A program made the translations under genes and the position numbers. The notes beneath the pieces are model-generated. The model did not search any database. It was not told the origin of the DNA and saw only the letters and a program-made list of their open reading frames with translations. DNA of 39,036 bases from Bacteroidaceae bacterium (GTDB taxonomy: Bacteria > Bacteroidota > Bacteroidia > Bacteroidales > Bacteroidaceae), in assembly GCA_017617575.1 (NCBI GenBank), contig JAFZVY010000020.1, positions 1-39,036 of the forward strand. Reading direction: 5' to 3'. Positions 1 through 7,688 of the stretch are shown piece by piece; within the stretch, counting starts at the first letter, position 1, and the number at the start of each line of letters is the position of its first letter.

Positions 1-72
1 GACTACACCGACATAAGCAAGCAGATAGTCAGAGATGGCGTCGAAAAAATGAACTTTGCCATGGATTTCTAA
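1..72 (+). CDS. C-terminal tail of an unknown gene (partial)
   Basis: Frame 1 is open from the first base and ends at a TAA at 70-72, giving 23 residues that end in NFAMDF. A strong hairpin with a T-rich tail begins about 10 bases after this stop, which is what a real gene end would show. The fragment is too short to assign a family. It lies upstream of, and in the same direction as, the primase-like genes, so it may belong to the same module, but that is only inference. Confidence 0.5.
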   Translation, partial: DYTDISKQIVRDGVEKMNFAMDF

Positions 73-81
73 GTTCAAAAA

Positions 82-144
82 CTTCCGATTGCTTCCGATT
101 ACTTCCGATAAAAAAAACGGAAGTAATCGGAAGTTCTTTTTTTC
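82..144 (+). terminator. Hairpin terminator built from a 10-nt repeat
   Basis: CTTCCGATTN is repeated at a pitch of 10 nt (82-91, 92-101, 102-109). Its reverse complement follows at 118-133, after an A-rich loop. The perfect 16-bp stem pairs 92-107 with 118-133 and is followed by a T-rich run (134-143). It looks like an intrinsic terminator for the gene ending at 72. The region 145-288 holds only a weak ATTCAAG/CTTGAAT inverted pair (183-189, 224-230) and no clear promoter. Confidence 0.7.
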
Positions 145-288
145 TAATTTCCATAATAATAGCCCTAACTTTGCCATGTCTAATTCAAGTAGAGACGTGG
201 CCATTGCCATTTCTATTCCACCGCTTGAATAGACCGACAAGGTGGTGATCGTGAAGTGGAAAACGATTAAAGCGCACCTTCAAATATT

Positions 289-891
289 ATGATAAAAAAT
301 TGTATATTTTCTGTTTACCCTCATGGGTATATCAGTAACAAGACAGATGCACCTGTTCCAGCAAGCAAGCCAAATGGGACATGGAGCATAGAGGAAGCGT
401 ACAAGTACATAACAAGCGATGAAGCAAAGGATGCGACGCTGACACTCCGAAGCATCGAAGGCAAGGATGAGCGGAGACGATTCAAGGCTCTCAACTTCAC
501 CACGGCTACATTCGGCGGTGTGTTCAGCTATCGCAATGCGCAATCGCTTGCTATCAAGAGCGACCTCATGGTACTCGATGTGGACGACCTTAAAGACGAG
601 GAAGAGGCAAGGCACATCCAACAGGTGTTTATCAACGACCAGCGCATCAAGTCTGCCCTGTGCTTCGTAAGCCCAAGCGGATGCGGTGTCAAGTCAGTCG
701 CCATCATTCCAGACGAATGGAAGGAATGGCAGTTCCGCGACGTCTTCTCTGAGGCACGCAAGTACTACCTCTTTGAATACGGCATCGAGATAGACAAGTC
801 TGGCAGCGACATCTGTCGTGCTTGCTATCTGCCTTGGGACGCAATGTGTTTTGTCAATCCACAATTCTTAACTATTAATTACTCATTATAA
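289..891 (+). CDS. BT4734-like N-terminal (primase-like) domain protein
   Basis: This 200-residue protein resembles the BT4734/BF3469 N-terminal domain found at the front of Bacteroidales VirE-type primase-helicases. The middle carries LMVLDVDDL (around residues 95-103), a hydrophobic-D-hydrophobic-D pattern like the metal-binding motif of archaeo-eukaryotic primases, then the SPSGCGVK turn (about 128-135). The end, RACYLPWDAMCFVNP, matches the usual C-terminal border of this domain. In related proteins the chain normally continues into a PriCT and helicase region; here it stops and the next gene begins in the stop codon (TAATG overlap), so the two are probably translationally coupled halves of one enzyme. 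The last codons (NPQFLTINYSL) are A/T-rich and look like intergenic sequence. A role in replicating a mobile or plasmid-like element is inferred. Confidence 0.75.
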   Translation: MIKNCIFSVYPHGYISNKTDAPVPASKPNGTWSIEEAYKYITSDEAKDATLTLRSIEGKDERRRFKALNFTTATFGGVFSYRNAQSLAIKSDLMVLDVDDLKDEEEARHIQQVFINDQRIKSALCFVSPSGCGVKSVAIIPDEWKEWQFRDVFSEARKYYLFEYGIEIDKSGSDICRACYLPWDAMCFVNPQFLTINYSL

Positions 892-2462
892 TGAAAAATC
901 ACCATTCAGAGCTCCGTCATGCGGAGCTTGTGGTTGAGCGCATAGAAAGCTCCCACACAGACATCACGAGAGTGTATCAAGACTGGGTGAACATCGGCTT
1001 TGCCCTCGCCTCTCTGGGCGAGGAAGGCAGGGAACTGTTCCACCGTGTCAGTGCGCAGAATCCAAACTATACAAGGGAGGAAAGCGACAAGAAGTTTGAC
1101 AACTGCCTCAATACCGGCAAGGGTGAGGTACGCATTGCCACGTTCATGGATATTGCCAAGAACAACGGCATAGACATCAGCAAGCCTATGGGACGGCCAA
1201 GGAAGAACAAGGCTGACAGCCAAGAAGAGCAGTGCAATAAGATGCAGGTGATACAGGACACCCTCAACAGCTTCGGTCAGTTCCGTTTCAACACATGGAA
1301 ACAGCGTACCGAAGTATGCGAGAATGACGCATGGGAGGTTATCAACGACAGATTATTGCATACATACTATTGCAGGATAAAGAACACCATCAACTGCTCA
1401 GAAAAGGACATCAGCGCATTGCTACTGAGCAAGGACTTTGCAAGCGACTACAATCCTGTATGCAACTGGTTGAAATCTCTTCCAGAGTGGAATCCTGACA
1501 CCGACCCAGACTACATCCGTGAGTTCTTCATCGACCATATCACATTCAAAGACCCAGAAAACACTGAGTTCTACTATATGGTCTTCCGCAAATGGATTAT
1601 GTGCAACGTAGCACTGTGGCTCGAAATGATTGACGAGAACCCTATCATGCCAGTCTTATGCGGCGAGCAGCACCTCGGCAAGACATACTTTGCCAAGCAC
1701 ATACTGCCACCAGCCTTGCGTGATTACCTGTACTGTGCAAATCCTTCTGCAAGGATTGACAAGGACTTCACCATCAGCCTCTCCGAATTTGCGATAATGT
1801 TCCTCGACGAGTTCTCTTTCAGCACCAACGCCAAGAGCGACGCCTACAAGTACATCATCACTTCAGGCAAGAGCAACGAACGTGACGCATACGCCCAGTT
1901 CCGCGAACAACGCAAGCGCAGGGCAGGTCTCATAGCCGCTACCAACTACAAGCAATTCATCAAAGACCCCGAAGGATGCCGACGCTACCCAGGCATCGAC
2001 GTGGCTGGTACGGTGAACCTCGACGAACATCCTCTGCCTTATGAGGGTGCATACGCACAGGCTCTCTATCTTATCAATCATGGAGTGAACCCTAAGCCAA
2101 CACGAGAGGAGAGCCAACAAATCTCGGAGCACAACAGGGAATACATGGAACTGAACGACTGCGAAGAGGCAATTAAGACATTATTCAGAATACCAACTGA
2201 CAAAGGAAAGGCAACAGCAATGTCAGCATCTTCCATTCAACAGAAAATATGCGCATGCAATTTTCATATCAAGAATATAAACGTAGTCGAAGTCGGCAGA
2301 GCTATGAAGCGATTGATGTTCAAGTCCAAAGTCATCCACGGCAGCACAAAATACCTTGTAGAGCAGATTGACTTTGACACATTGAAAAAGGAGAATGACA
2401 GAGATGCAGTTGAGATAATTGGAGCAATACAACAGGAACAAAGGGATGACATGCCATTTTAA
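891..2462 (+). CDS. VirE-type primase-C-terminal/helicase ATPase
   Basis: This is a 523-residue virulence-associated E (VirE/D5-like) ATPase. Residues about 10-95 resemble a primase C-terminal (PriCT-2-like) helical domain: DWVNIGFALASLGEEGRELF, then a conserved pattern ending at ATFMDIAKNNGI. The P-loop is GEQHLGKT (258-265), Walker B is MFLDEF (303-308), the sensor-1-like ATN is at 350-352, and an arginine-rich RRYPG follows at 364-368. Family knowledge suggests DNA unwinding during replication of mobile elements or phages, acting with the primase-like domain encoded just upstream (1-nt overlap). A terminator follows at 2485-2520, and an iteron-like repeat array lies 245 bp downstream. No integrase, relaxase or partition gene is visible nearby, so the module may be a remnant or a domesticated piece. 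Confidence 0.85.
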   Translation: MKNHHSELRHAELVVERIESSHTDITRVYQDWVNIGFALASLGEEGRELFHRVSAQNPNYTREESDKKFDNCLNTGKGEVRIATFMDIAKNNGIDISKPMGRPRKNKADSQEEQCNKMQVIQDTLNSFGQFRFNTWKQRTEVCENDAWEVINDRLLHTYYCRIKNTINCSEKDISALLLSKDFASDYNPVCNWLKSLPEWNPDTDPDYIREFFIDHITFKDPENTEFYYMVFRKWIMCNVALWLEMIDENPIMPVLCGEQHLGKTYFAKHILPPALRDYLYCANPSARIDKDFTISLSEFAIMFLDEFSFSTNAKSDAYKYIITSGKSNERDAYAQFREQRKRRAGLIAATNYKQFIKDPEGCRRYPGIDVAGTVNLDEHPLPYEGAYAQALYLINHGVNPKPTREESQQISEHNREYMELNDCEEAIKTLFRIPTDKGKATAMSASSIQQKICACNFHIKNINVVEVGRAMKRLMFKSKVIHGSTKYLVEQIDFDTLKKENDRDAVEIIGAIQQEQRDDMPF

Positions 2463-2484
2463 TCATACTAAGCCTTAACCAAAT

Positions 2485-2520
2485 AGCACTTTATGGTACA
2501 TTTCCATAAGGTGCTTTTTT
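2485..2520 (+). terminator. Intrinsic terminator after the VirE gene
   Basis: AGCACTTTATGG (2485-2496) pairs with CCATAAGGTGCT (2504-2515) across a 7-nt loop, with one G-T pair, and is followed directly by a T run. Confidence 0.85.
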
Positions 2521-2531
2521 CTGCTCTGAAT

Positions 2532-2660
2532 GGGTGGAGATGATGGAGTGGATTCTTATATATCTACAAAAAAAAGTAATATATGTTCTATAATAAAACA
2601 CATCTTACTTTTTTTACTTTTTTTTCACAAACCATAGAAATAACCCCCACCTCTCCACCC
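2532..2660. repeat. Nested imperfect inverted repeat
   Basis: GGGTGGAGA near 2532 is mirrored by TCTCCACCC near 2652-2660. Inside, AAAAAAAGTAA (2569-2579) is mirrored by TTACTTTTTTT (2605-2615). This could form a long cruciform or hairpin between the VirE terminator and the ATGGTAGT array. No gene is visible here. The intergenic stretch 2463-2977 as a whole holds the terminator, this structure, the ATGGTAGT array and the CACAGAG element. Confidence 0.45.
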
Positions 2661-2707
2661 TTTTTGTTTGAGAGATGCAGAAACAACACGACCATTCCCA
2701 CATTTTC

Positions 2708-2781
2708 ATGGTAGTCAAAACTTTTTTAAATGGTAGTCTAAATTATTTTTCATGGTAGTTAAAAATAATTTTCATGGTAGT
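2708..2781. repeat. Iteron-like array: ATGGTAGT x4 at exact 22-bp pitch
   Basis: ATGGTAGT occurs at 2708, 2730, 2752 and 2774, exactly 22 bp apart, separated by A/T-rich filler that differs between units. Two helical turns between identical words put all four on one DNA face, as in plasmid iterons or a multi-site operator. It lies 245 bp past the VirE helicase gene. A looser 8-nt array of GAGTTTTT/AAGTTCGT type follows at 2787-2827. Confidence 0.7.
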
Positions 2782-2846
2782 TTTATGAGTTTTTAAGTTC
2801 GTAAGTTTTAAGTTTTTTAAGTTTTTGCGGAAAACGATTATTACGA

Positions 2847-2960
2847 AACACAGAGGTCACAAAGGACACAGAGTTTTTTCAATTAAAGGATTTGAATCCT
2901 CATTATGAATTTTGAATTATGAATTATGAATTTCTCTGTGTCCTCCGTGTTCTCTGCGTT
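2847..2960. repeat. Inverted CACAGAG array element (9-nt pitch)
   Basis: Three 9-nt units of CACAGAG type (2847-2855, 2856-2864, 2865-2873) are followed by an A/T-rich core and three inverted CTCTGTG-type units (2934-2942, 2943-2951, 2952-2960). The same layout recurs at 5626-5693, 17336-17417 and 34629-34795. It lies just past the 3' end of the minus-strand alpha-galactosidase gene. Confidence 0.7.
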
Positions 2961-2977
2961 TTATAATCCGTGAGAAT

Positions 2978-5482
2978 TTATAACTTTACATATTTATGTC
3001 CGTCACGGATGTACAGACCTGATGTAGGGTTCTGCACAGGACGACCTTGAAGGTCATACGTTACGGATGACTTTGCACCTGCACATCGTGACTGATCTGG
3101 CATGACGCATGATTCTATGCCTGTAGCAACGTTGTCGCCCAGACGATAGAGCTTCACACCATGACTTGGTACATCTGCCTTCAGAGTACCCATGACACTG
3201 CCTTCACTTTGCCTTGCCCAGATGTCATACACTGGCACTGATTCATTTGCGCCATAGCCAATCTGAGTAAGGTCGAAGTCAAATCCACCGCTTGGCTTAG
3301 TGACATAGAAGAAGAACTCCATCGTAGTACCACTTGTGGATGTGTTGTCGGTGTCGCAACTTGAGTCATAACCACAAAGTGCGCGGAAGGTCTTATACCT
3401 ATGACCTGCTGGCAAGTCATAGACGAGCGTACACTGAGCATTCATGCCAAGACCCGTGGTGTAGGACTGTCCATCCACTCGCAATGTTCCACCCTCTACG
3501 TTCTTGTTCTTGTGCAAAGAACTCCATTCGGATGTGTACGATGTCTGCTGAAGCGTTGTGAGCGAAGTCTCATTGCCGTCAGCATCAATCAGCACTGGAT
3601 TGATGAGGTTGGCACGGTCGTAGGCAAAGCCATCGCCATAATTGCTCACATATATCTTCAGTTGCTCGGCATCTGTCACGTCACATTCCATCTCCTTGCC
3701 CTTTACGCCTGTACGGCTGATGAGTCCAGAACGTGCTGCATAGTCGTCCTGCTCATTGGCAAGCGGATTGCTGTCGAACACCATGAAGCGGATGCTTGTC
3801 GTTGCACCAGTCTGTCCTATGCCTGAGTCGTCGGCGGCAGCCTTTGCCTTGAAGCGTACCACATCCATGTCATCTGGTATCTGGAAGAAGATGGCGGCAT
3901 TGGCATCAGTTGAGAATCCTCTGTCATAGCTTACGCCCATCACCTTCATCTTTCCACCATTATCTACATTCTTGTTCTCATATATGCGATTGAAGTAAGA
4001 AGCTGTGTAGCCTCGTGTCTTGTACGTTCCTGTCAGGGCAACCTCTGTACCGTCACGCAGTACAAGTGTTGGCTCTATCCAGTCGCCATGGTCGTAGTTG
4101 TAGTTGTCGCCACCATCATCTACCACAAGCACGAGAGTCTTTGAACCTTCAGGCCACTCCACATCCACATCGACGGCATGACCGTCAGTGGTGTATGCCA
4201 CTACCTCGGACTTGTACAGAGCCTTATTGCCAAGAATCCAACGTGTGTTGTCGCGCTGGAAGAGAGCAAGGTACTTATTGCCAGTTGCTGGGTCTTCGCT
4301 TACCCACGCAACATGGCCATTGTCCTCATCATTCATAACCTGATGGGCATTCACACCATGCTTGTGCATCTGATGATATTCCTCATTATTAAGCAACGAG
4401 AGGGTAAAAGCATCATTCTTTGTCATCTCGCCACCGAAGAACAAAGGAGAGTGGCATATACCCCAGAGCGTCATCATCGTCTGTTGCTCATTCTGTGTGA
4501 GATTAGTCCATCGTCCCTTATCTTCAGCAGTATAGCCTTTATCAGCTACAGTCATGGCAATCTGTCCGAGAGGAAGCATATCACAGTCGGCATAGTTACC
4601 CTGACGAGTAACCGTTTCCCATGCATGAGCCTCGTTGAACACTGCATCCACTGCACTCCAGTTGTCCCATAGGTCATCCATCATACGCCACATATTAGCA
4701 TTCTCAAGACAGTCCTGCGCATACTGATACTGCGTCTTACCCGGGCTCAATGAGAGCACCATAGGCCTTCCCGTCTGGTCGATAGCCTTGCGAATCATAC
4801 GTATCTCGTCCGTATAGAAAGGACGGCTCAGGTCATCCACCTTCAGGAAATCGACGCCCCACCCTGCATACAAATCCATGATGCTGTTGTAGTAAAGCTG
4901 ACCAGCCTCATTATTGCGCACAAGAAGATTATCCTTCAGCCAAGTACATGGCGACGTAGTTCCATTATACACCTGACTCCAAGCCTTATCCTCGCCACCC
5001 TTCAGCTTGTAGCTGCTTCCGACCACAGACTTAGGAACGCCACGCATGATATGGATTCCGAGCTTGAGTCCCATATCGTGCAACTTGTCAGCAATAGCCT
5101 TGAAACCTATGTTCCTGCCATCCTTCATACATGAAGGGAAACGAGTTGGCGAAGGTAGATAGCGACCATACTCATCAAGCACATAGTCCTGGTCGCCCCT
5201 CTGGTTATAGTTGCCAGCTCCCAATGACGGATGATTACAATACCAACGAATGTCAATAACCACATATTCCCAACCATAGCGCACAAGGTCATTATCCACC
5301 AGATACTGGGCATTCTGCATCACCTCCTTCTCGGTCACACTACTGTAATAGCAATCCCATGAGTTCCATCCCATCGGCGGAGTCATCGCCCAAGTACGGA
5401 AAGTAGCGACATCGTCCTGAGCCATAGCTCCCGGCATCGACATCAATAAACAAAACACTGAAGTTAAAATTTTTCTCATCAT
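2978..5482 (-). CDS. Secreted GH27 alpha-galactosidase with two NPCBM-like domains
   Basis: The protein is a glycoside hydrolase family 27 enzyme expected to remove alpha-galactosyl residues from plant or host glycans. The start at 5482 gives a signal peptide (MMRKILTSVFCLLMSMPGAMAQ). An in-frame ATG at 5545 would add 21 residues ahead of it and is unlikely. The catalytic domain opens with PPMGWNSWD (about residues 36-43). The nucleophile region is DFLKVDDLS (about 212-219) and the acid/base region is WRMMDDLWDNW (about 265-275). After it come two repeated beta-domains (WIEPTLVLRDGTE and LINPVLIDADGNE, each with an SYxxG turn) that resemble NPCBM carbohydrate-binding modules. The C-terminus, YDLQGRPVQNPTSGLYIRDG, is the short tail common on Prevotella secreted proteins and possibly a type IX sorting tail. 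The gene stands alone. Confidence 0.92.
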   Translation of the reverse strand: MMRKILTSVFCLLMSMPGAMAQDDVATFRTWAMTPPMGWNSWDCYYSSVTEKEVMQNAQYLVDNDLVRYGWEYVVIDIRWYCNHPSLGAGNYNQRGDQDYVLDEYGRYLPSPTRFPSCMKDGRNIGFKAIADKLHDMGLKLGIHIMRGVPKSVVGSSYKLKGGEDKAWSQVYNGTTSPCTWLKDNLLVRNNEAGQLYYNSIMDLYAGWGVDFLKVDDLSRPFYTDEIRMIRKAIDQTGRPMVLSLSPGKTQYQYAQDCLENANMWRMMDDLWDNWSAVDAVFNEAHAWETVTRQGNYADCDMLPLGQIAMTVADKGYTAEDKGRWTNLTQNEQQTMMTLWGICHSPLFFGGEMTKNDAFTLSLLNNEEYHQMHKHGVNAHQVMNDEDNGHVAWVSEDPATGNKYLALFQRDNTRWILGNKALYKSEVVAYTTDGHAVDVDVEWPEGSKTLVLVVDDGGDNYNYDHGDWIEPTLVLRDGTEVALTGTYKTRGYTASYFNRIYENKNVDNGGKMKVMGVSYDRGFSTDANAAIFFQIPDDMDVVRFKAKAAADDSGIGQTGATTSIRFMVFDSNPLANEQDDYAARSGLISRTGVKGKEMECDVTDAEQLKIYVSNYGDGFAYDRANLINPVLIDADGNETSLTTLQQTSYTSEWSSLHKNKNVEGGTLRVDGQSYTTGLGMNAQCTLVYDLPAGHRYKTFRALCGYDSSCDTDNTSTSGTTMEFFFYVTKPSGGFDFDLTQIGYGANESVPVYDIWARQSEGSVMGTLKADVPSHGVKLYRLGDNVATGIESCVMPDQSRCAGAKSSVTYDLQGRPVQNPTSGLYIRDGHKYVKL

Positions 5483-5516
5483 TAAAATAAATTGGTTAGT
5501 ATTAATATTTGCATGG

Positions 5517-5524
5517 CAAATATA
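5517..5524 (-). promoter_or_regulatory. Possible -7 box for the alpha-galactosidase
   Basis: Read on the minus strand this is TATATTTG, matching the Bacteroidetes TAnnTTTG -7 box, about 35 bp upstream of the chosen start. No good -33 TTTG is seen at the right spacing. Confidence 0.35.
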
Positions 5525-5625
5525 GGAACAAAAAATGACATTCACATATTACTCAGGCACGAAAAATCATTTTTTCACACGAAAAACCTTCATGTACAAC
5601 GTGCGACAAATGGAAATAGTTTTTC

Positions 5626-5693
5626 AGCACAGAGAAAGCAGAGTTTTTACTCTAAAACAATAAAATCTCTGAGTCCTCTGAGACCTCTGTGTT
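5626..5693. repeat. Inverted CACAGAG array element plus TTTTC element
   Basis: Two left units (5626-5634, 5635-5643) face three right units CTCTGAGTC, CTCTGAGAC, CTCTGTGTT (5667-5693) at 9-nt pitch. Immediately after, at about 5702-5731, lies a copy of the A/T-rich TTTTC repeat (three TTTTC words about 10 nt apart ending in TTTTCGTT). This pair occupies much of the 5483-5890 intergenic region. Confidence 0.65.
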
Positions 5694-5750
5694 TTGATAA
5701 AAATTTTCTTTATTTTTCTTAATTTTCGTTTCAAAAAAGCCTATAATCTC

Positions 5751-5781
5751 TTGGTTATCTGAAAATAAATTCGTATATTTG
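5751..5781 (+). promoter_or_regulatory. Bacteroidetes-type promoter for the HU-like gene
   Basis: TTG at 5751-5753 and TATATTTG at 5774-5781 are 20 bp apart, a good match to the Bacteroidetes -33/-7 consensus. It would start transcription near 5788, leaving a leader of about 100 nt. Confidence 0.6.
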
Positions 5782-5786
5782 TAACA

Positions 5787-5840
5787 GAAAGATAAGGGAA
5801 GGAGGAGGTCTTAGGAGGACATGATTCCGACCTATCTTTC
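5787..5840 (+). promoter_or_regulatory. Leader hairpin of the HU-like mRNA
   Basis: GAAAGATA (5787-5794) pairs with TATCTTTC (5833-5840) at the predicted 5' end of the transcript. Between them is a purine-rich stretch with repeated GGAGG words. It could protect the mRNA end or regulate translation; the function is unknown. Confidence 0.4.
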
Positions 5841-5890
5841 GACGGAGGACAACCGATTTTGTTCAACCTTAAATCTTATACTTTAGTATT

Positions 5891-6376
5891 ATGAGTACAG
5901 TAAAAGTAGCATCTTCAAAGCAGAAGGTGGCAGTCCTCAACAAGGAGGGCTATGTGAGCAGGGTGAAGACATACAGCACCCTCAGCGGTGATGAGTTCAT
6001 CGAACTGGCAGCCAAGAACAGCGGCGTGAACGAGAGCCAGCTCAATGCCGCAATGGCAACCATCAAGCATGAGTTTGAGAACTTCCTCGTTCGCGGTTTT
6101 GCAGTGACCATTCCGGGTGTCGGAATCTTCCGCATCGGAGTCAATGCCAAGATGGTGGACAAGGCTGAGGACGTGAGTGCAAAGCAGATTTACCGCCGTA
6201 AGATTCTCTTCCGTGCCAACACCAAGCTCAAGGCTCTCCTCGACCAAATCAACTTCTCTACCTCTGGCGAGGAGACTGATGCCATCGACAACGATGAGGA
6301 GGGCGACGACACTCACAACACGAACAACAACACAAACACAGGCGATAATGGTGGCAGTGAGAACGGAGGATTTTAG
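5891..6376 (+). CDS. HU-domain histone-like DNA-binding protein
   Basis: The 161-residue protein matches the Bacteroidales histone-like HU-domain family. After a short basic N-terminus, residues about 28-120 carry the HU pattern: DEFIELAAKNSGVNESQLNAAM, a long helix, the turn VTIPGVGIFRIGVNAKM, and a basic strand IYRRKILFRANTKLKALL. The C-terminus (about 125-161) is a low-complexity acidic, asparagine- and glycine-rich tail (DNDEEGDDTHNTNNNTN), longer than in classic 90-residue HU. It is expected to bind and bend DNA in the nucleoid. It is monocistronic, with its own promoter (5751-5781), a structured leader and a strong terminator (6461-6500). Confidence 0.85.
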   Translation: MSTVKVASSKQKVAVLNKEGYVSRVKTYSTLSGDEFIELAAKNSGVNESQLNAAMATIKHEFENFLVRGFAVTIPGVGIFRIGVNAKMVDKAEDVSAKQIYRRKILFRANTKLKALLDQINFSTSGEETDAIDNDEEGDDTHNTNNNTNTGDNGGSENGGF

Positions 6377-6460
6377 GAATTCATAATTCAAAATGCATAA
6401 TTCATAATTATGCCATCCGGAACATGTGAATCCCTATCAGACAGACGTACATCTACAAAG

Positions 6461-6500
6461 AAAGGCTAAAGGGCATAAACTCCCTTTAGCCTTTGTCTTT
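6461..6500 (+). terminator. Terminator after the HU-like gene
   Basis: AAAGGCTAAAGGG (6461-6473) pairs perfectly over 13 bp with CCCTTTAGCCTTT (6482-6494), followed by a T-rich tail. Confidence 0.9.
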
Positions 6501-6540
6501 TCTATCAAGCAATTATTCTTACACTTTCCAATACTGTTTT

Positions 6541-6712
6541 TTTGCCGCCAAGCGGCCAATTAGAACTTAGCGAAGCGGTCTCACTGACCAACGGGAAGTA
6601 AAAACAAAAGAAAACAGGAGAGTTAATAATTAACAATTAATAATTAACATGCATACTCTGCGTCCTCTGTGTTTGAATAAATTTTCTTTAATTTTCTAAA
6701 TTTTCGTTCTAA
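6541..6712. repeat. Composite repeat, copy 1 (left of udk)
   Basis: Order of parts: CCAAGCGGCCAATTAGAAC, then TTAGCGAAGCGGTC with TCACT and GACC (small palindrome GGTC-TCACT-GACC), then GGGAAGTA, an AAACAAAAGAAAAC tract, TTAATAATTAACAATTAA runs, ACATGCATAC, two CTCTGTG units (6656-6673) and a TTTTC element (6682-6708). A near-identical copy lies on the other side of udk (7486-7688), and a shorter one at 31880-31958. Nothing else is seen in the 6501-6741 gap. Confidence 0.75.
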
Positions 6713-6741
6713 AAAAACGCAAGCAAACAACAGACAGTCCG

Positions 6742-7371
6742 TTATTTGCCAACACGGTTCTTTCTTTCCTTGACAGCAGCAGTGATGTACATACGCATCA
6801 TCTCAATGGCCTGAACATTGTTGCCGCCATTAGGGATGATGATGTCCGCATACTGCTTGGTTGGTTCGATGAACTCGTCGTGCATAGGCTTGAGCACGTT
6901 GCGGTACTTGTCGATAAGCATCTCGAGTGGGTGTCCACGCTCCGCAATGTCACGTACGATGACACGAAGGAGACGCTCATCCGGAGCTGCATCAACGAAT
7001 ATCTTCAAGTCCATCTGGTCACGGATATTCTTGTCGTAGAGTGCCATGATACCCTCGACGATGATGACCTCCTTTGGCTCTACATGTACTGTGTCCTCAA
7101 GACGTGTACATGTGAGGTAAGAGTATGTTGGCTGCTCTATCGCCCTACCCGCCTTCAGTTCTGCAATATGCTTTGAGAGCAGTGACCACTCGAATGCATC
7201 AGGGTGGTCAAAGTTGGTCTTCTTACGCACATCAAGTGGAAGATGTGACTGGTCATTGTAATATGAATCCTGTGGAATAACTGCTACTGTGCTCTCCTCC
7301 AGACTCTCAAGAATCTTACGTACGACGGTGGTCTTACCTGAACCTGTTCCGCCTGCAATACCTATAATCAT
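6742..7371 (-). CDS. udk: Uridine kinase
   Basis: The 209-residue protein is uridine/cytidine kinase, phosphorylating uridine and cytidine in the cytoplasm in pyrimidine salvage. The start at 7371 gives MIIGIAGGTGSGKTT with the P-loop GGTGSGKT at residues 7-14. Other family marks are IPQDSYYNDQSHL, the NFDHPDAFEW motif, RLEDTVHVEPKEVIIVEGIM and the arginine-rich DERLLRVIVRDIAERG. An upstream in-frame ATG at 7425 would add 18 residues encoded by a G/C-rich intergenic palindrome (CCCCCGAAGGGGG at 7388-7400), so it was rejected. The gene is flanked by two copies of a roughly 170-200 bp direct repeat, which could allow its loss or duplication by recombination. Confidence 0.93.
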   Translation of the reverse strand: MIIGIAGGTGSGKTTVVRKILESLEESTVAVIPQDSYYNDQSHLPLDVRKKTNFDHPDAFEWSLLSKHIAELKAGRAIEQPTYSYLTCTRLEDTVHVEPKEVIIVEGIMALYDKNIRDQMDLKIFVDAAPDERLLRVIVRDIAERGHPLEMLIDKYRNVLKPMHDEFIEPTKQYADIIIPNGGNNVQAIEMMRMYITAAVKERKNRVGK

Positions 7372-7387
7372 AATCTTGGCCCCCCAT

Positions 7388-7400
7388 CCCCCGAAGGGGG
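7388..7400. repeat. CCCCCGAAGGGGG palindrome
   Basis: A perfect 5-bp G/C arm around GAA, part of a G/C-rich intergenic element abutting the udk start. A related G-rich piece seems to be embedded in the coding sequence at about 11700-11750. Confidence 0.5.
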
Positions 7401-7485
7401 CGTCCATCCGGAACGCCTGCCCCATAAATGGAGGTTGTGGGATATATTTATTTTTATTGTTTAACTTTTATTTCTTAATCAATAT

Positions 7486-7688
7486 TTTGCCACCAAGCGG
7501 CCAGTTAGAACTTAGCGAAGCGGTCTCACTGACCAACGGGAAGTAAAAACAAAAGAAAACATAGGAAAACAAAAGAAAACAGAATAATTAACAATTAATA
7601 ATTAATAATTAACATGCATACTCTGTGTTCTTTGTGCCCTCTGTGTTTGAAAATAAAATTTTCTTTAATTTTCTAAATTTTCGTGCCA
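7486..7688. repeat. Composite repeat, copy 2 (right of udk)
   Basis: Same order of parts as 6541-6712: AAGCGG, AGCGAAGCGGTC-TCACT-GACC, GGGAAGTA, an AAACAAAAGAAAAC tract (doubled here at 20-nt pitch), TTAATAATTAA runs, ACATGCATAC, three CTCTGTG-type 9-nt units (7621-7647) and a TTTTC element (7659-7684). This copy fills the gap between udk and the esterase gene and touches the 3' end of the latter. Confidence 0.75.

Noticed and set aside
1-2520. Complete integrative element or prophage
   Set aside because: Only primase and helicase functions are visible; no integrase, relaxase, capsid or attachment sites were found in this window.
5483-5545. Longer N-terminus for the alpha-galactosidase
   Set aside because: It would place 21 residues before a good signal peptide and cover the likely -7 box at 5517-5524.
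7372-7425. Longer N-terminus for uridine kinase
   Set aside because: The extra 18 residues come from a G/C-rich palindromic intergenic element; the family normally begins a few residues before GGTGSGKT.
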